Numbered from the stretch's first letter, positions 52,401 to 60,761 are shown. The stretch is DNA of 64,000 nucleotides from UBA6382 sp963600315 (GCA_963600315.1 CAVCAW010000029.1:1-64000), one strand, 5' to 3'. Notes: a model not told the origin generated them from the sequence alone. Numbers and translations are program-made.

Positions 52401-53429
52401 ATCAACGGACAGAACTCGTCGTTCACACCCAAATGTCCCGGCATCTACAGCGTTACCCTTGAGGCATCTAACGACATAGGCTCCGCATCGAAGACCGAAG
52501 AGCAGAAATTCGTCGTGGCCAACGCCGAGAGCTACAACGCACTCAACTTTACGGGCGGACAACAAATATCTTCGTCAGCCGACTTCTTCGCCTCGGGAAC
52601 TAAGGCGTTCACCATCGAATGGTGGATGAACCCCACTAAGCAGACAGGCGCACTCAACATGTCTACGTCTAACGGACAGCTGTCCGTCACCACCGACTAC
52701 AACGGAAATATGACAATAGAGATAGACGGCAAGAGCTGCAGCTCAGGCAACAACTTCGTGGTGGCAGGCGAATGGTGTCACTATGCCCTGACCTTCAACT
52801 TCGGACAGGTGAAGTTCTACCGCAATGGCGAACTCATAACCACATCCTCATCGCGCATCGGCACCTCAACAACCAATTGGGGCACGCTGACCCTTGCCGG
52901 CGGCGACAATCCATTTGACGGGCAGATCGACGAACTGCGCATCTGGAAAAAGTGCCTTACGCTCTCGACTATGAAAAATTATATCAACTCTCCACTCGAC
53001 GACCCTGAGAGCCTCGCTCTATCAAGCGGCCTCGTGGCATACTATGACTTCAACCAAAACGGCGGTAGCGTGAAAGACCGCTCAGGCAACGGACTCGACC
53101 TCGAGCGCACGGGCTTCGGTCCCGACGGCGACGCATGGGGATTGTCGAAGGGCGTCTTCACCCTTGACTTCGACACGTCGACAACTGAGCCCGACGAAAT
53201 CGACGCCGACGGACTCACGCACATCTACGATGCCGTCAAGGCTGGAGTGGCAGGCAAGTTTGCCGGCGGACGCGGAACGATTCGCATGGTGATGGAGACC
53301 AAAGAAAATGTACGCATATACAATGCAGCCGGACAGTGCGTCTTCAATGACCTCGTAGAGGGCGTGCACTACATCCCGTTTGAGCCCGGCGTATATGTCG
53401 TCAACGGAACTAAGGTCGTCGTCAACTGA
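49401..53429 (+). CDS. C1 pseudo-peptidase / LamG / PKD surface protein with T9SS-type tail
   Basis: A 1342-residue secreted protein. Signal peptide MRFMKLLAAALLLAAGSATA; papain-like C1 domain about 75-375; LamG domains about 595-770 and 1045-1215; PKD-like domains about 785-1035; and a C-terminal sorting-like domain ending EGVHYIPFEPGVYVVNGTK. In the C1 domain the His (DHALSVVGYDD) and Asn (IICNSWGDGWCNKGFIYCPY) are present. The nucleophile position, however, reads NQDGGSCGSAQAV: Ala92 stands where the Cys of the QGSCGSCW motif should be. Classic papain activity is therefore unlikely, and the domain may bind rather than cut. ATG 49401 was preferred from the signal peptide and promoter spacing. 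Confidence 0.85.
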   Translation: MRFMKLLAAALLLAAGSATAQDFKVDYTKYPDANPLGGQNGSNGYNAKGTTQGAARSASYRSTKTRPDHVNNALTKFYPPVFNQDGGSCGSAQAVAYCMTYEMNSYRNADASYAENQLPTHFTWLHTYAGIEKYPIMNKHGVPNVTDYGGRTYSSLFGNQDTGSQHYGYMQGYDKWYRAMFNRTVGGDTYCSEGQMTEVGREELKQWLWNHWGDESFYAGGVSGIGVASGGQWGKIPSTATNKSIGVAGMYCVSSWGKTYDHALSVVGYDDRIEFDLDSNGVYGEEDKDEKGAWIICNSWGDGWCNKGFIYCPYKYSVAVGTTVSPWNSGHYTWRKDYEPKRVLKIVMDYSRRSELSFCAGVSSDTTDTKPESSEVMPFFNYAGDGKKQTPAPEVPMLGKWRTQFNYDPMEFGYDVTDLTESYDLSKPLKYFFVINSRSTAVGNGHIYKMSLMDYGIEEDGMEIAARIDTVDILNGGKTTIVAVTVAGRQLYAPLNTSLAGNKLTWSTPKPSSYDISHYNVYKGSLKVAEVPAISHSYTVDDQTATYYVATAYTYKDKTLLSEKSLPARNEATYSLGSHNVTLMLDTASVAVPIALKEKLQQATIEFWIKPNNIDGSSNQIGKAWGTFNIAVSKSGQLMCGWDTSNRITTSANSIQAGKWYHVAVVVDHNVLTLYINGMKRGVLTSTSYSGLPAMDELCFGAAGGFMDAEIDEFRLWSTARTQKDIFTNKNTYISSPSSQPQLMVYYPMETYEDGGVLYLKDLALGYDAPLSKATQGSDETLMTNANVLKTTSFSCLSNVIYAGEPVQFKSESSLNTVKWNWSVKNQTGMSSNIANPYFTFTAAGKYQLTLNTEDREGDKAEYTDTVTVINPEAPKADFDIATDTLAEGEMFNLGNKSTGANCTYTWTMPGADNEEIKSVNARVSYSSTGVYPVTLTATNAGGSDKITKYVVVTHTVPGVDFTVDPDFIVLGNTTYLCDATRHNPDTWKWTVTNGKHTTIINGQNSSFTPKCPGIYSVTLEASNDIGSASKTEEQKFVVANAESYNALNFTGGQQISSSADFFASGTKAFTIEWWMNPTKQTGALNMSTSNGQLSVTTDYNGNMTIEIDGKSCSSGNNFVVAGEWCHYALTFNFGQVKFYRNGELITTSSSRIGTSTTNWGTLTLAGGDNPFDGQIDELRIWKKCLTLSTMKNYINSPLDDPESLALSSGLVAYYDFNQNGGSVKDRSGNGLDLERTGFGPDGDAWGLSKGVFTLDFDTSTTEPDEIDADGLTHIYDAVKAGVAGKFAGGRGTIRMVMETKENVRIYNAAGQCVFNDLVEGVHYIPFEPGVYVVNGTKVVVN

Positions 53430-53490
53430 CACCAACGGCAAAGCGGCATTTAAAACTAACCGACTGCCGCAGCAAACCGACCACACATGA

Positions 53491-53534
53491 TAGCAGCCGC
53501 CAAAGTTCTCACTTCGAGACTTTGGCGGCTGCTA
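53491..53534. terminator. Hairpin after the C1-LamG gene
   Basis: A perfect 16-bp stem (TAGCAGCCGCCAAAGT and complement) with a 12-nt loop, 61 bp after the stop. A run of six Ts comes 15 bp later rather than directly after the stem. Confidence 0.7.
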
Positions 53535-53587
53535 GCGTGAGCTGGCAGTTTTTTGGCAATTAGTAGGGAATTCTGAATATAAATGCT

Positions 53588-53595
53588 TAATTTTG
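53588..53595 (+). promoter_or_regulatory. Putative -7 box of the tetR-fabG run
   Basis: TAATTTTG matches TAnnTTTG and would give a leader of about 120 nt. Within that leader, CAGAC-N6-GTCTG (53623-53638) is a small dyad that could be an autoregulatory site for the TetR protein. Confidence 0.45.
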
Positions 53596-53724
53596 CACAG
53601 CGAAAAAGAGGTGTGCAAAATCCAGACAGTGCAGTCTGACATCGTTTTTGCCATCAGAGTCTTTTTCAAACTAGCGCAGATGTGACCGCATCGGGAGCAA
53701 GAGTATAAAAAGAAAAATATTTGT

Positions 53725-54348
53725 ATGTCAACATCCAAGAAGAAAGCCCTTCTCATAGACGTGGCGCGCAAACTGTTTGCGCAAAACGGCCTTAACGGCA
53801 CAACAATGAACGATATAGCCAACGAGTCTGGAATCTCCCGACGCACGTTGTACGTATATTTTTCAAACAAGGAGGAAATCTACTCGGCGGTGATAGAGAC
53901 CGAAATAGAGCGTCTGTCGGACAAAATGGACGAGGTGGCTTCGCGCAATATCGACCCCGAACTCAAAGTGGCCACCCTAATCTACACTCATCTCAACGCA
54001 GTGAAAGAAACCGTGGTGCGCAATGGCTCGCTCCGCGCAGAGTTCTTCCGCAATATCTGGATGGTGGAGAAAGTGAGGAAAGCCTTTGACAACGAAGAGC
54101 TTGAGCTCTACCGCCGCGTGATTCAGGAGGGCTGCGAAACGGGACAGTTCCACGTGGAGAGCATCGACCTCGTGGCCGACGTGATTCACTACTGCATCAA
54201 GGGGCTCGAGGTACCCTACGTCTACGGACGCCTGGGCAACGGCATGACCATCGACGAAAGCCGCCCCATCGTAATCAACATGGTCAAGCGTATGCTCGGC
54301 ATCAACACCATGAAGCAGTGGGACGTGACCAAGTTTATTGAGGAATAA
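53725..54348 (+). CDS. TetR/AcrR-family transcriptional regulator
   Basis: A 207-residue regulator. The N-terminal helix-turn-helix is clear (NGLNGTTMNDIANESGISRR then TLYVYFSNKEEIYSAVI), and the C-terminal ligand-binding domain is diverse. It stands 78 bp upstream of fabG and in the same direction, suggesting that it senses a lipid or acyl-CoA-related signal and may control the downstream genes and itself; this is inference from position. Length is normal. Confidence 0.88.
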   Translation: MSTSKKKALLIDVARKLFAQNGLNGTTMNDIANESGISRRTLYVYFSNKEEIYSAVIETEIERLSDKMDEVASRNIDPELKVATLIYTHLNAVKETVVRNGSLRAEFFRNIWMVEKVRKAFDNEELELYRRVIQEGCETGQFHVESIDLVADVIHYCIKGLEVPYVYGRLGNGMTIDESRPIVINMVKRMLGINTMKQWDVTKFIEE

Positions 54349-54426
54349 AACTATTCTTCGCAACGACCACCGATGGCGGTGCGAAGAAAAAACAACTGAA
54401 TATAACAGCAAAACAACTTTATTATT

Positions 54427-55173
54427 ATGGGACTTTTAAGTGGAAAGACAGCCCTCGTTACAGGAGCTGCACGCGGCATCGGCAAAGCCATTGCCTTGAG
54501 ATTTGCGCAAGAAGGCGCCAACATAGCGTTTACTGACCTCGTGATTGACGAAAACGGCAAAGCTACCGAGTCTGAAATAGCAGCCCTCGGTGTGAAGTGT
54601 GTAGGCTATGCGTCAAACGCAGCAGACTTCGCCCAGACCGAAGAGGTAGTAAACAAGGTTAAAGAGGAGTTTGGCTCCATCGACATTCTCGTGAACAACG
54701 CAGGTATCACCAAGGACGGACTGATGATGCGCATGAGCGAGGCTCAGTGGGACGCAGTGATTGCCGTAAACCTCAAGTCGGCATTCAACTTCATCCACGC
54801 CTGCACTCCTATCATGATGCGCCAGCGCAGCGGTAGCATCATCAACATGGCTTCTGTAGTAGGCGTTCACGGCAATGCCGGTCAGTGCAACTATGCAGCC
54901 TCCAAAGCCGGACTTATCGCCCTGGCCAAGAGTATCGCTCAGGAACTCGGTTCACGCGGTGTGCGCGCCAATGCCATCGCCCCGGGCTTCATCGAGACAG
55001 CCATGACAGCCGCTCTGTCGGAAGACATCCGCAAGGAGTGGATCAAGAGCATTCCTCTGCGCCGCGGCGGACAGGTTGAAGATATCGCCAACACCGCTGT
55101 ATATCTCGCCTCTGACCTCTCCAGCTATGTCACCGGACAGGTTATCCAGGTCGACGGCGGCATGAACATGTAA
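54427..55173 (+). CDS. fabG: 3-oxoacyl-[acyl-carrier-protein] reductase
   Basis: A 248-residue NADPH-dependent short-chain dehydrogenase that reduces 3-oxoacyl-ACP in fatty acid elongation. Cofactor motif TGAARGIGKAIALRFAQEGA, the NNAG motif (DILVNNAGITKDGLMMRM, typical of FabG), catalytic Ser in SIINMASVVG and YxxxK in CNYAASKAGLIAL are all present. The C-terminus SYVTGQVIQVDGGMNM is the classic FabG ending. It sits between tetR and the RluA-family gene; no other fab gene is adjacent. Confidence 0.93.
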   Translation: MGLLSGKTALVTGAARGIGKAIALRFAQEGANIAFTDLVIDENGKATESEIAALGVKCVGYASNAADFAQTEEVVNKVKEEFGSIDILVNNAGITKDGLMMRMSEAQWDAVIAVNLKSAFNFIHACTPIMMRQRSGSIINMASVVGVHGNAGQCNYAASKAGLIALAKSIAQELGSRGVRANAIAPGFIETAMTAALSEDIRKEWIKSIPLRRGGQVEDIANTAVYLASDLSSYVTGQVIQVDGGMNM

Positions 55174-55219
55174 GAACACGACCCCTGACTACACCCTTCT
55201 CAATCAGAGCAAACGCAAG

Positions 55220-55912
55220 ATGGAGGTAATCTACGAAGACAACCACGTCATTGCCGTCAACAAGGCACCCGGCGAAATAGTGCAGGGCGACAAGACTGGC
55301 GACAAGCCGCTGAGCGAGATGGTGAAGGACTATATCAAGGAGAAATACGCCAAGCCGGGTAACGTCTTTCTGGGCGTTACCCACAGGCTTGACAGGCCGG
55401 TGAGCGGCGTAGTGGTCTTTGCTCGCACGAGCAAGGCCCTGCCGCGCATCAACCGGCTATTCAGCAACGGGGAGGTAGAAAAAACCTATCTCGCCATTGT
55501 GGGCAACAAGCCTCAGCAGAGCGAGGGAGAAATAGTGTCGTGGCTCACGCGCAACGAAAGGCTCAACAAGTCGTTCGTAAGCAACAAAGAGACACCCGGC
55601 GCCCGACAAGCCTGCTTGCGCTACAAGCTCGTGGCATCTGCCGACAGATATCATCTGCTTGCCGTGAGACTGCTCACGGGGCGCCATCACCAGATAAGGT
55701 GTCAACTATCATCGATAGGCTGCCCCATCAAGGGTGACCTAAAATATGGGGCACCACGCAGCAACCCCGATGGCAGCATATCGCTACACTCGTGGAGAGC
55801 GCGGTTTGAACACCCCGTGTCGCACATGTCACTCGAAATAATTGCACACTGCCCCAACTCTCCTCTATGGGACGCACTGATGCGCAATGTTGACCACAGC
55901 CTGACTGTATAA
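55220..55912 (+). CDS. RluA-family RNA pseudouridine synthase
   Basis: A 230-residue pseudouridine synthase of the RluA family without an S4 domain. The catalytic Asp lies in THRLDRPVSGVVVFARTSKA (HRLDxxxSG). The start is IYEDNHVIAVNKAPGEIVQG, and a later RHHQIRCQLSSIGCPIKGD segment is also diagnostic. Target uridine (23S rRNA or tRNA) cannot be set from sequence. It starts 46 bp after fabG and ends 82 bp before the glycosyltransferase start. Confidence 0.9.
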   Translation: MEVIYEDNHVIAVNKAPGEIVQGDKTGDKPLSEMVKDYIKEKYAKPGNVFLGVTHRLDRPVSGVVVFARTSKALPRINRLFSNGEVEKTYLAIVGNKPQQSEGEIVSWLTRNERLNKSFVSNKETPGARQACLRYKLVASADRYHLLAVRLLTGRHHQIRCQLSSIGCPIKGDLKYGAPRSNPDGSISLHSWRARFEHPVSHMSLEIIAHCPNSPLWDALMRNVDHSLTV

Positions 55913-55994
55913 GCATTGACACCCAAAACCGCTGATGCAGGCTCTTGGCAAGCAATACAAAATGCCACTGCAACAGCACAAGACTTCAAGCAAG

Positions 55995-56708
55995 ATGAGC
56001 AAAACCCTTTCCGTTATCATTCCTTCCTACAATGAGGGAGCGAGCCTCTATGCCGTTCTTGAGAAAGTGGAGAAGGTGGAGTTGCCTTACGGCATAGGGA
56101 AAGAGGTGATTGTGGTGGACGATGGTTCTACGGACAACACGCCCGAGTATGCGCAGAGATATATTGCGCAGCATCCTGGCTGCAACGTGCGTCTGCTTAG
56201 CCACAGCGTCAATCAGGGCAAGGGCATGGCAATACGCACAGCCCTCAAGGTGCTTACGGGCGACATCGTCGTGATACAAGACAGCGACGAGGAGCTCGAC
56301 CCCAATGACATAGCCCTGATGCTTAAGAAAATGACAGACGAGAATCTTGAGGTGCTCTACGGCTCAAGATTTCTGGACAAGACGGGCAATCGCTCGCTCT
56401 ACCGCTCATTCTACTACGGCACTAAAGTACTGTCGTGGCTCGTCAACGTGCTCTACGGTCAAAGTATTACTGACGAACCTACGTGCTACAAGATGTTCAG
56501 CACACAGCTGCTCCGCTCCATACCGCTCAAATGCCAGGGCTTCGAGTTTTGTCCCGAAGTGACAGCCAAAGTCGCACGTCGCGGACTGAAGATAAAAGAG
56601 GTTCCCATCAGCTACTATCCGCGCACGATCACTCAAGGCAAGAAAATCCGCACCAAAGACGGTTTCAAGGCCATCTGGTACCTCTTGAAGTACCGCTTCG
56701 TGAAATAA
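55995..56708 (+). CDS. Family 2 glycosyltransferase (DPM1-like)
   Basis: A 237-residue GT2 enzyme with an A-fold catalytic domain and no clear membrane segment. Donor-binding motifs are LSVIIPSYNEGASLYAVLEK, VVDDGSTDNT and the DxD-like IQDSDEELDPND. The acceptor half (YGSRFLDKTGNRS, then FEFCPEVTAKVARRGLKIKE) resembles dolichol-phosphate mannosyltransferase-type enzymes that load a lipid carrier. ATG 55995 was chosen because the fold begins there; the frame is open to 55935. It is the last gene of the tetR-fabG run and faces the polysaccharide export genes, suggesting glycan work, though the link is only positional. Confidence 0.85.
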   Translation: MSKTLSVIIPSYNEGASLYAVLEKVEKVELPYGIGKEVIVVDDGSTDNTPEYAQRYIAQHPGCNVRLLSHSVNQGKGMAIRTALKVLTGDIVVIQDSDEELDPNDIALMLKKMTDENLEVLYGSRFLDKTGNRSLYRSFYYGTKVLSWLVNVLYGQSITDEPTCYKMFSTQLLRSIPLKCQGFEFCPEVTAKVARRGLKIKEVPISYYPRTITQGKKIRTKDGFKAIWYLLKYRFVK

Positions 56709-56782
56709 GCCGGCAATAAGCCGTGCCCCCAAGATGACATTGCTATAGCCACGATGCTGTCATAGCCGCAAATTGATGACCG

Positions 56783-56928
56783 CCGCATTGCTGGTCTGCA
56801 GAACTGCATTATAGAGCAGCGGAACTGCAATACAGATCAACAGTGTCGCTTTACTGTATAATGAGCTACATTGTAGGACAACGGCACTGCACTACAGGAC
56901 AACAACACTCATTACAAAAAAGCAGAAC
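56783..56928. repeat. Degenerate 21-bp tandem repeats
   Basis: About seven diverged units with a 21-bp step: CCGCATTGCTGG..., CTGCATTATAGAG..., CTGCAATACAGATC..., a weak unit, CTACATTGTAGGACAAC..., CTGCACTACAGGACAAC..., CTCATTACAAAA.... Units begin near 56783, 56804, 56825, 56846, 56866, 56887 and 56908. A further three units with 21-22 bp steps and the core CATAACA occur at 57031-57082. The 56709-57084 gap has no gene. Confidence 0.6.
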
Positions 56929-57084
56929 GTCTACTAGTTTGTCTGAAGTAGTTTGTCTGAAGAGCCAAAACAACGCTCTAAGACAGCGATAGGTCACTGT
57001 ATTTTGAAAGGGGAGTGACAACACTCTCTCCTCATAACAAAAACTGTCTACCCCATAACAGGAAACATTCTACCTCATAACAAA

Positions 57085-57126
57085 AAAAGCGCCCTCCGAT
57101 GCAATTTAGTATCGGAGGGCGCTTTT
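57085..57126. terminator. Bidirectional terminator between GT2 and Wzc-like genes
   Basis: A perfect 16-bp stem (AAAAGCGCCCTCCGAT and complement, ending TTTT) with a 10-nt loop. A-rich on the left and T-rich on the right, it suits both converging transcripts. Confidence 0.9.
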
Positions 57127-57190
57127 CTATTTTACAGGGTTGGAGTCGATTGGGACTATTATTGGTTTGCCCAACAAACGATTTCTTCTT

Positions 57191-59650
57191 CTACCCCTTC
57201 TTGCTACGCAAGTTGAAGGCACGTTCCAAGAGAGTGCCTATCTTGGTGAGGTGCTTCTTGCGGTGTTTTACATCCTCGTAGTAACCATAACCATAGCCGT
57301 AACCATAGCCGTAACCATAACCATAGCCGTGGGAATCCATGGCATTGGAACCATTGATAACCACCTGCATCTTGCGCAACTTGCCTTCCTGATAGATCTT
57401 CTCGAGGTCATCGAGGAAGCGGCGGTCTTCAACACCCACGCGGATAACGTAGAGAGTGAAGTCGGCAACGCGGTTCACTATGCTGGAGTCAGCCACGTTG
57501 ATGGTCGGCGTGGTGTCAACAACGATATACTTGTAGCCGTAGTCTTCACGAAGTTTCTTGATGAGTTCGTCAAGACGTTTGCTCAGCAGCAGTTCTGCCG
57601 GATTAGGCGGCCTTACGCCAGCCGGAATCATATCAAGTTCTTCGGTGACATTCTTTATGATGATATCGTCGACGTCGCACTGGTTGGCAAGATAGGAGGT
57701 CAAACCATATTGCGTGCGGTTCAAGCCCAAGACTTGCGAAACGGAGTTCTTGCGTATGTCGGTGTCGATAAGTATTGTCTTGGCACCACTGACGCTAAGG
57801 ATATAGGCAAGGTTGCGCGACACGAAGCTCTTGCCCTGCGACGGAGTTGACGACGTGACGGCAATCACGCCTTCGGGCAACACCATGTTGATGTTGTAGC
57901 GCAGTATTCTGAATGCCTCTGATATGATAGTGTTGTTCTCGTTCTTGTTGAGCAGCTTGTCAGAGTTGACGTCGTCGTTCCACTGCGGAATGTCGCCCAC
58001 GATAGGAGCCGACAGGCTGTCCTCAACATCCTTGCGCCCACGCACGGTCTTGTCCATCGAGGTGATAATCCACAATATGCCGGCAGGAATCAGCAGACCA
58101 ACAATGAAGGCTATTAACAATATGCGCATGGTATGGGGAGTCACGGGCAGTCCAGTGCCGTAGGGATATTCCACGATGCGCACGTTGGCCTCGTTGATGG
58201 CCAACTGGAGAGCCGTCTCTTCGCGCTTGTTGAGAAGGTAGGTGTAGAGCGTCTCCTTGATTTTCTGCTGTCGGGTAATGTCGAGTGTCTTAATCTCAGA
58301 CTGAGGAGCGGAGGTCATGGCCGACCTCAACTCGTTGTCGGAATTGCGAGCCTTGTTGACTTGTATCTTGATAGCGTCAACATAGCTGTCGATGCCGGCG
58401 CAGATGTTGGCGCGCATGGCTGTCAACACGCGGTCGCGCTCCATGATGGCATTGGCCGTGGGCGACGAGTTGACGAGCAAGTTGTTGCGCTCCACCATGA
58501 GCGTGTTATATTCGTTGATTTGCTGCTCCATATTAGCATTGCCCAGCGCTCCGAGCACAGGTATCAGTTTGCCCTCAGAGGCGGCATGGGCGTAGATAAA
58601 GTCGCGTAGCGAGGTCACCACGGCATAGCGTGTTTCGAGCTGCAAGAGAGCCTGGTGTGAAGTTGAGCTCTCGGAGAGGTAGTTGGTCACGTTGAGGTTG
58701 AAATCAAGCATGTTGCTCGACTGCTTGAAGTCCACGAGTTCTTTCTCAACATCGCTCAGTTGTTTGCCTATGAGCTCAATGCGGTCGTCAATGAATTTGG
58801 CAGTGTTGAGAGCCACGGTGTTCTTGGCATCAACGATGTCTTTTTTGTAGGCCTCGAGCAGTGCATTGAGTATCTTGTGAGCCCTCTGGTTGTTCTTGTC
58901 CTGACACACCAGGGTGATGAGGTTGGCATCTTTATCGTTCTCGGCAGCGGCAATGCGACTGCGATAATAGTTGATGGCCAGTTCGCGCGGCATCCTGACG
59001 ATGTGTAGAGTCTTATTGCTGAACCTCGGGAGATATTTGGTCTTCTGCAGCACCACGATGCCACCGGGGGTATTGACTGGCTCGCCGAACGACACCGACT
59101 TCTCGAAGCCAGTCTTCTTGCCTTCGACACGCAGATTCTTGATGAGCAGTTTACCACCGCTTATCTCGGCATCAAAGCTGAGTGCTTTCTTGTTTTGGTC
59201 GAGAAACTCGGCTAAGACTGGAGTGTCGTCAAACAGCGTGATGGGAGTGAGGTTGTGGCTCATCGAATAGTCTACATTGAGCTTCAGTCGGTCTACCACT
59301 ACCCCCATCAAGCGGCGTGAGGTGAGTATAAAGATTTCGTCCTTGAGATTGTCAGTAGTCTGTATGCCACTGATGTCTGACAGCGAGCTGAAAGCCTTGG
59401 TGCGGTTGTTGCGCGAGTCGCTCTCCTTGATGAGAATCGTGGCCGACTGGCTGTAGGTGCGCGGCTGGCGCTTGGTGAAGAGATATGCCACCCCCAAGCA
59501 AACCACTACGCTGAGGGCGAACCACCGCCAGTTTTTGCGCAGTATGAAGAGGCAATATAGGACAATGGCAAGAATGTTGGACGACTGCTCTTCCTCCTTC
59601 TTGGAGTTGTAGCCGTCGTTGGTCGTCAGGGTTTCTGTATTGAATGGCAT
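57191..59650 (-). CDS. Wzc-like polysaccharide chain-length/tyrosine autokinase
   Basis: An 819-residue inner-membrane polysaccharide co-polymerase fused to a BY-kinase. An N-terminal membrane span near residues 38-55 and a Wzz domain come first, then a long coiled-coil periplasmic region, a second span near 505-525, and the kinase (Walker A SSTPSQGKSFVSRN, Walker A' ILIDTDIRKNSVS, Walker B YIVVDTTPT). The tail holds eight GY dipeptides in a row and further tyrosines, the presumed autophosphorylation cluster. It would control length and export of capsule or exopolysaccharide with the Wza-like lipoprotein encoded 13 bp upstream. Confidence 0.92.
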   Translation of the reverse strand: MPFNTETLTTNDGYNSKKEEEQSSNILAIVLYCLFILRKNWRWFALSVVVCLGVAYLFTKRQPRTYSQSATILIKESDSRNNRTKAFSSLSDISGIQTTDNLKDEIFILTSRRLMGVVVDRLKLNVDYSMSHNLTPITLFDDTPVLAEFLDQNKKALSFDAEISGGKLLIKNLRVEGKKTGFEKSVSFGEPVNTPGGIVVLQKTKYLPRFSNKTLHIVRMPRELAINYYRSRIAAAENDKDANLITLVCQDKNNQRAHKILNALLEAYKKDIVDAKNTVALNTAKFIDDRIELIGKQLSDVEKELVDFKQSSNMLDFNLNVTNYLSESSTSHQALLQLETRYAVVTSLRDFIYAHAASEGKLIPVLGALGNANMEQQINEYNTLMVERNNLLVNSSPTANAIMERDRVLTAMRANICAGIDSYVDAIKIQVNKARNSDNELRSAMTSAPQSEIKTLDITRQQKIKETLYTYLLNKREETALQLAINEANVRIVEYPYGTGLPVTPHTMRILLIAFIVGLLIPAGILWIITSMDKTVRGRKDVEDSLSAPIVGDIPQWNDDVNSDKLLNKNENNTIISEAFRILRYNINMVLPEGVIAVTSSTPSQGKSFVSRNLAYILSVSGAKTILIDTDIRKNSVSQVLGLNRTQYGLTSYLANQCDVDDIIIKNVTEELDMIPAGVRPPNPAELLLSKRLDELIKKLREDYGYKYIVVDTTPTINVADSSIVNRVADFTLYVIRVGVEDRRFLDDLEKIYQEGKLRKMQVVINGSNAMDSHGYGYGYGYGYGYGYGYYEDVKHRKKHLTKIGTLLERAFNLRSKKG
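57281..57328 (-). repeat. Tandem coding repeat for the (Gly-Tyr)8 tail
   Basis: Eight consecutive Gly-Tyr codon pairs (GGY-TAY) make a near-perfect 6/12-bp tandem repeat just before the end of the Wzc-like gene. Such a tract can change length by slippage in 6-bp steps without shifting the frame. Confidence 0.9.
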
Positions 59651-59663
59651 AGATTCGATATTT

Positions 59664-60476
59664 TTAATTGGTTAGGGCAATGATGAGCGATATTACCGAT
59701 GCCACCATGCTCACTAGTGTACCGGTGACGGTGAGGTAGGTGTAAGACGTGCTTCCCTTCACCTTGACAGACTTGTTGCCCTCCACAATGACCAGGTCGT
59801 TCTGCTGCATATAGTAGGCTGGTGAGCTAAACACCGACTTTGGGTCGGTCAAGTCAATCTTGTAAGTGGTGCGCTGCCCGTTTTCCTCCCTGAGCACCAG
59901 AATGTTGGTGCGTATGGCGCTGTTGTTGAGGTCACCAGCACGACCGAGAGCCTCGAGCAATGTCAGTCGCTGCCCCGTGTAGCTCTGCGTGCCCGGATTC
60001 TTCACGTCGCCCAGCACGGTAATCTTGAAACTCATTATCTTGGTGGCCACCTGCACGTCTTTGACGTCTTGCTGCAGCCTAGACTGTATCTGTGCTGAGA
60101 GCTGCTCAGGCGTTAGTCCTGCCGCCTTTATCCTGCCCACCACAGGGAAGTCGATAGTGCCGTCCTGGTAGACGTAGAAATAGCACACACCCGAATTGGT
60201 GATGCTCTGCGAGGCTCCAGTCTGATAGTTGCCCGACCCCACAAGCACGTTGTTGTTATACTGGTCAAGCAGAGCCTTGTCGCGCGACGAAATGGTGATG
60301 GCCAACTGGTCATCGCTTTGTATCAAGAGCTGGAAATTCTTATTGATTCCCACAGACTTAGCATATAGAGTGTCGACTCCCTGGAGATAAATCATCTCCT
60401 TGTTGCTTACACACGAAGTCATAAACGCGGTAGCCGCCAATAAAATCAAGAAGGTGGAGAGTATTGTCTTTCTCAT
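59664..60476 (-). CDS. Polysaccharide export outer-membrane lipoprotein (Wza-like)
   Basis: A 270-residue lipoprotein of the Wza/BexD export family. Lipobox MTSC (Cys22) is followed by SNKEMIYLQGVDTLY, a poly-export domain (LLIQSDDQLAITISSRDKAL, TIDFPVVGRIKAAGLTPEQL) and an SLBB-type domain (ITVLGDVKNPGTQSYTGQ). A hydrophobic C-terminal helix (MVASVISLIIALTN) could form the outer-membrane barrel. It is first in a two-gene unit with the Wzc-like kinase. No glycosyltransferase cluster follows, so the exported glycan is unknown. Confidence 0.9.
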   Translation of the reverse strand: MRKTILSTFLILLAATAFMTSCVSNKEMIYLQGVDTLYAKSVGINKNFQLLIQSDDQLAITISSRDKALLDQYNNNVLVGSGNYQTGASQSITNSGVCYFYVYQDGTIDFPVVGRIKAAGLTPEQLSAQIQSRLQQDVKDVQVATKIMSFKITVLGDVKNPGTQSYTGQRLTLLEALGRAGDLNNSAIRTNILVLREENGQRTTYKIDLTDPKSVFSSPAYYMQQNDLVIVEGNKSVKVKGSTSYTYLTVTGTLVSMVASVISLIIALTN

Positions 60477-60561
60477 GGTTTAACGAATACTTTTTATAAA
60501 AAATACTGTTTTGCTTCGCAAAAGTAATAAAACTTTTTCGATTATGAACGAATTTGTCCAG

Positions 60562-60593
60562 CAAAGATAGAATTGGCAACAACAGAAGGACAA
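60562..60593 (-). promoter_or_regulatory. Promoter of the wza-wzc-like pair
   Basis: On the minus strand TTG (60591-60593) and TATCTTTG (60562-60569) are 21 bp apart. A second -7-like TACTTTTG is at 60519-60526, nearer the start codon at 60476. Either or both may be used. Confidence 0.5.
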
Positions 60594-60683
60594 CGGGCAG
60601 CACCACATCGATTCAGAAAGCGTTGAGTGGCGAGACACACAAAGCCTTCATAGCGTGCCACACGGAGCCTTCTCACCAGTGCG

Positions 60684-60761
60684 TTTCCGCCGAAATGGTT
60701 ATCAATTTCGGGCGAAACGTGCTACAATTTCGGGGGAAACGGAGTTCGATTTCCGCCGAAA
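60684..60761. repeat. Phased palindrome array 3 (22-bp period)
   Basis: Four TTTC-N4-GAAA units start at 60684, 60706, 60728 and 60750, exactly 22 bp apart: TTTCCGCCGAAA, TTTCGGGCGAAA, TTTCGGGGGAAA, TTTCCGCCGAAA. Spacers are 10 bp and end CAA or CGA. It lies 207 bp upstream of the wza-like gene and beyond the hppA terminator. Confidence 0.92.
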
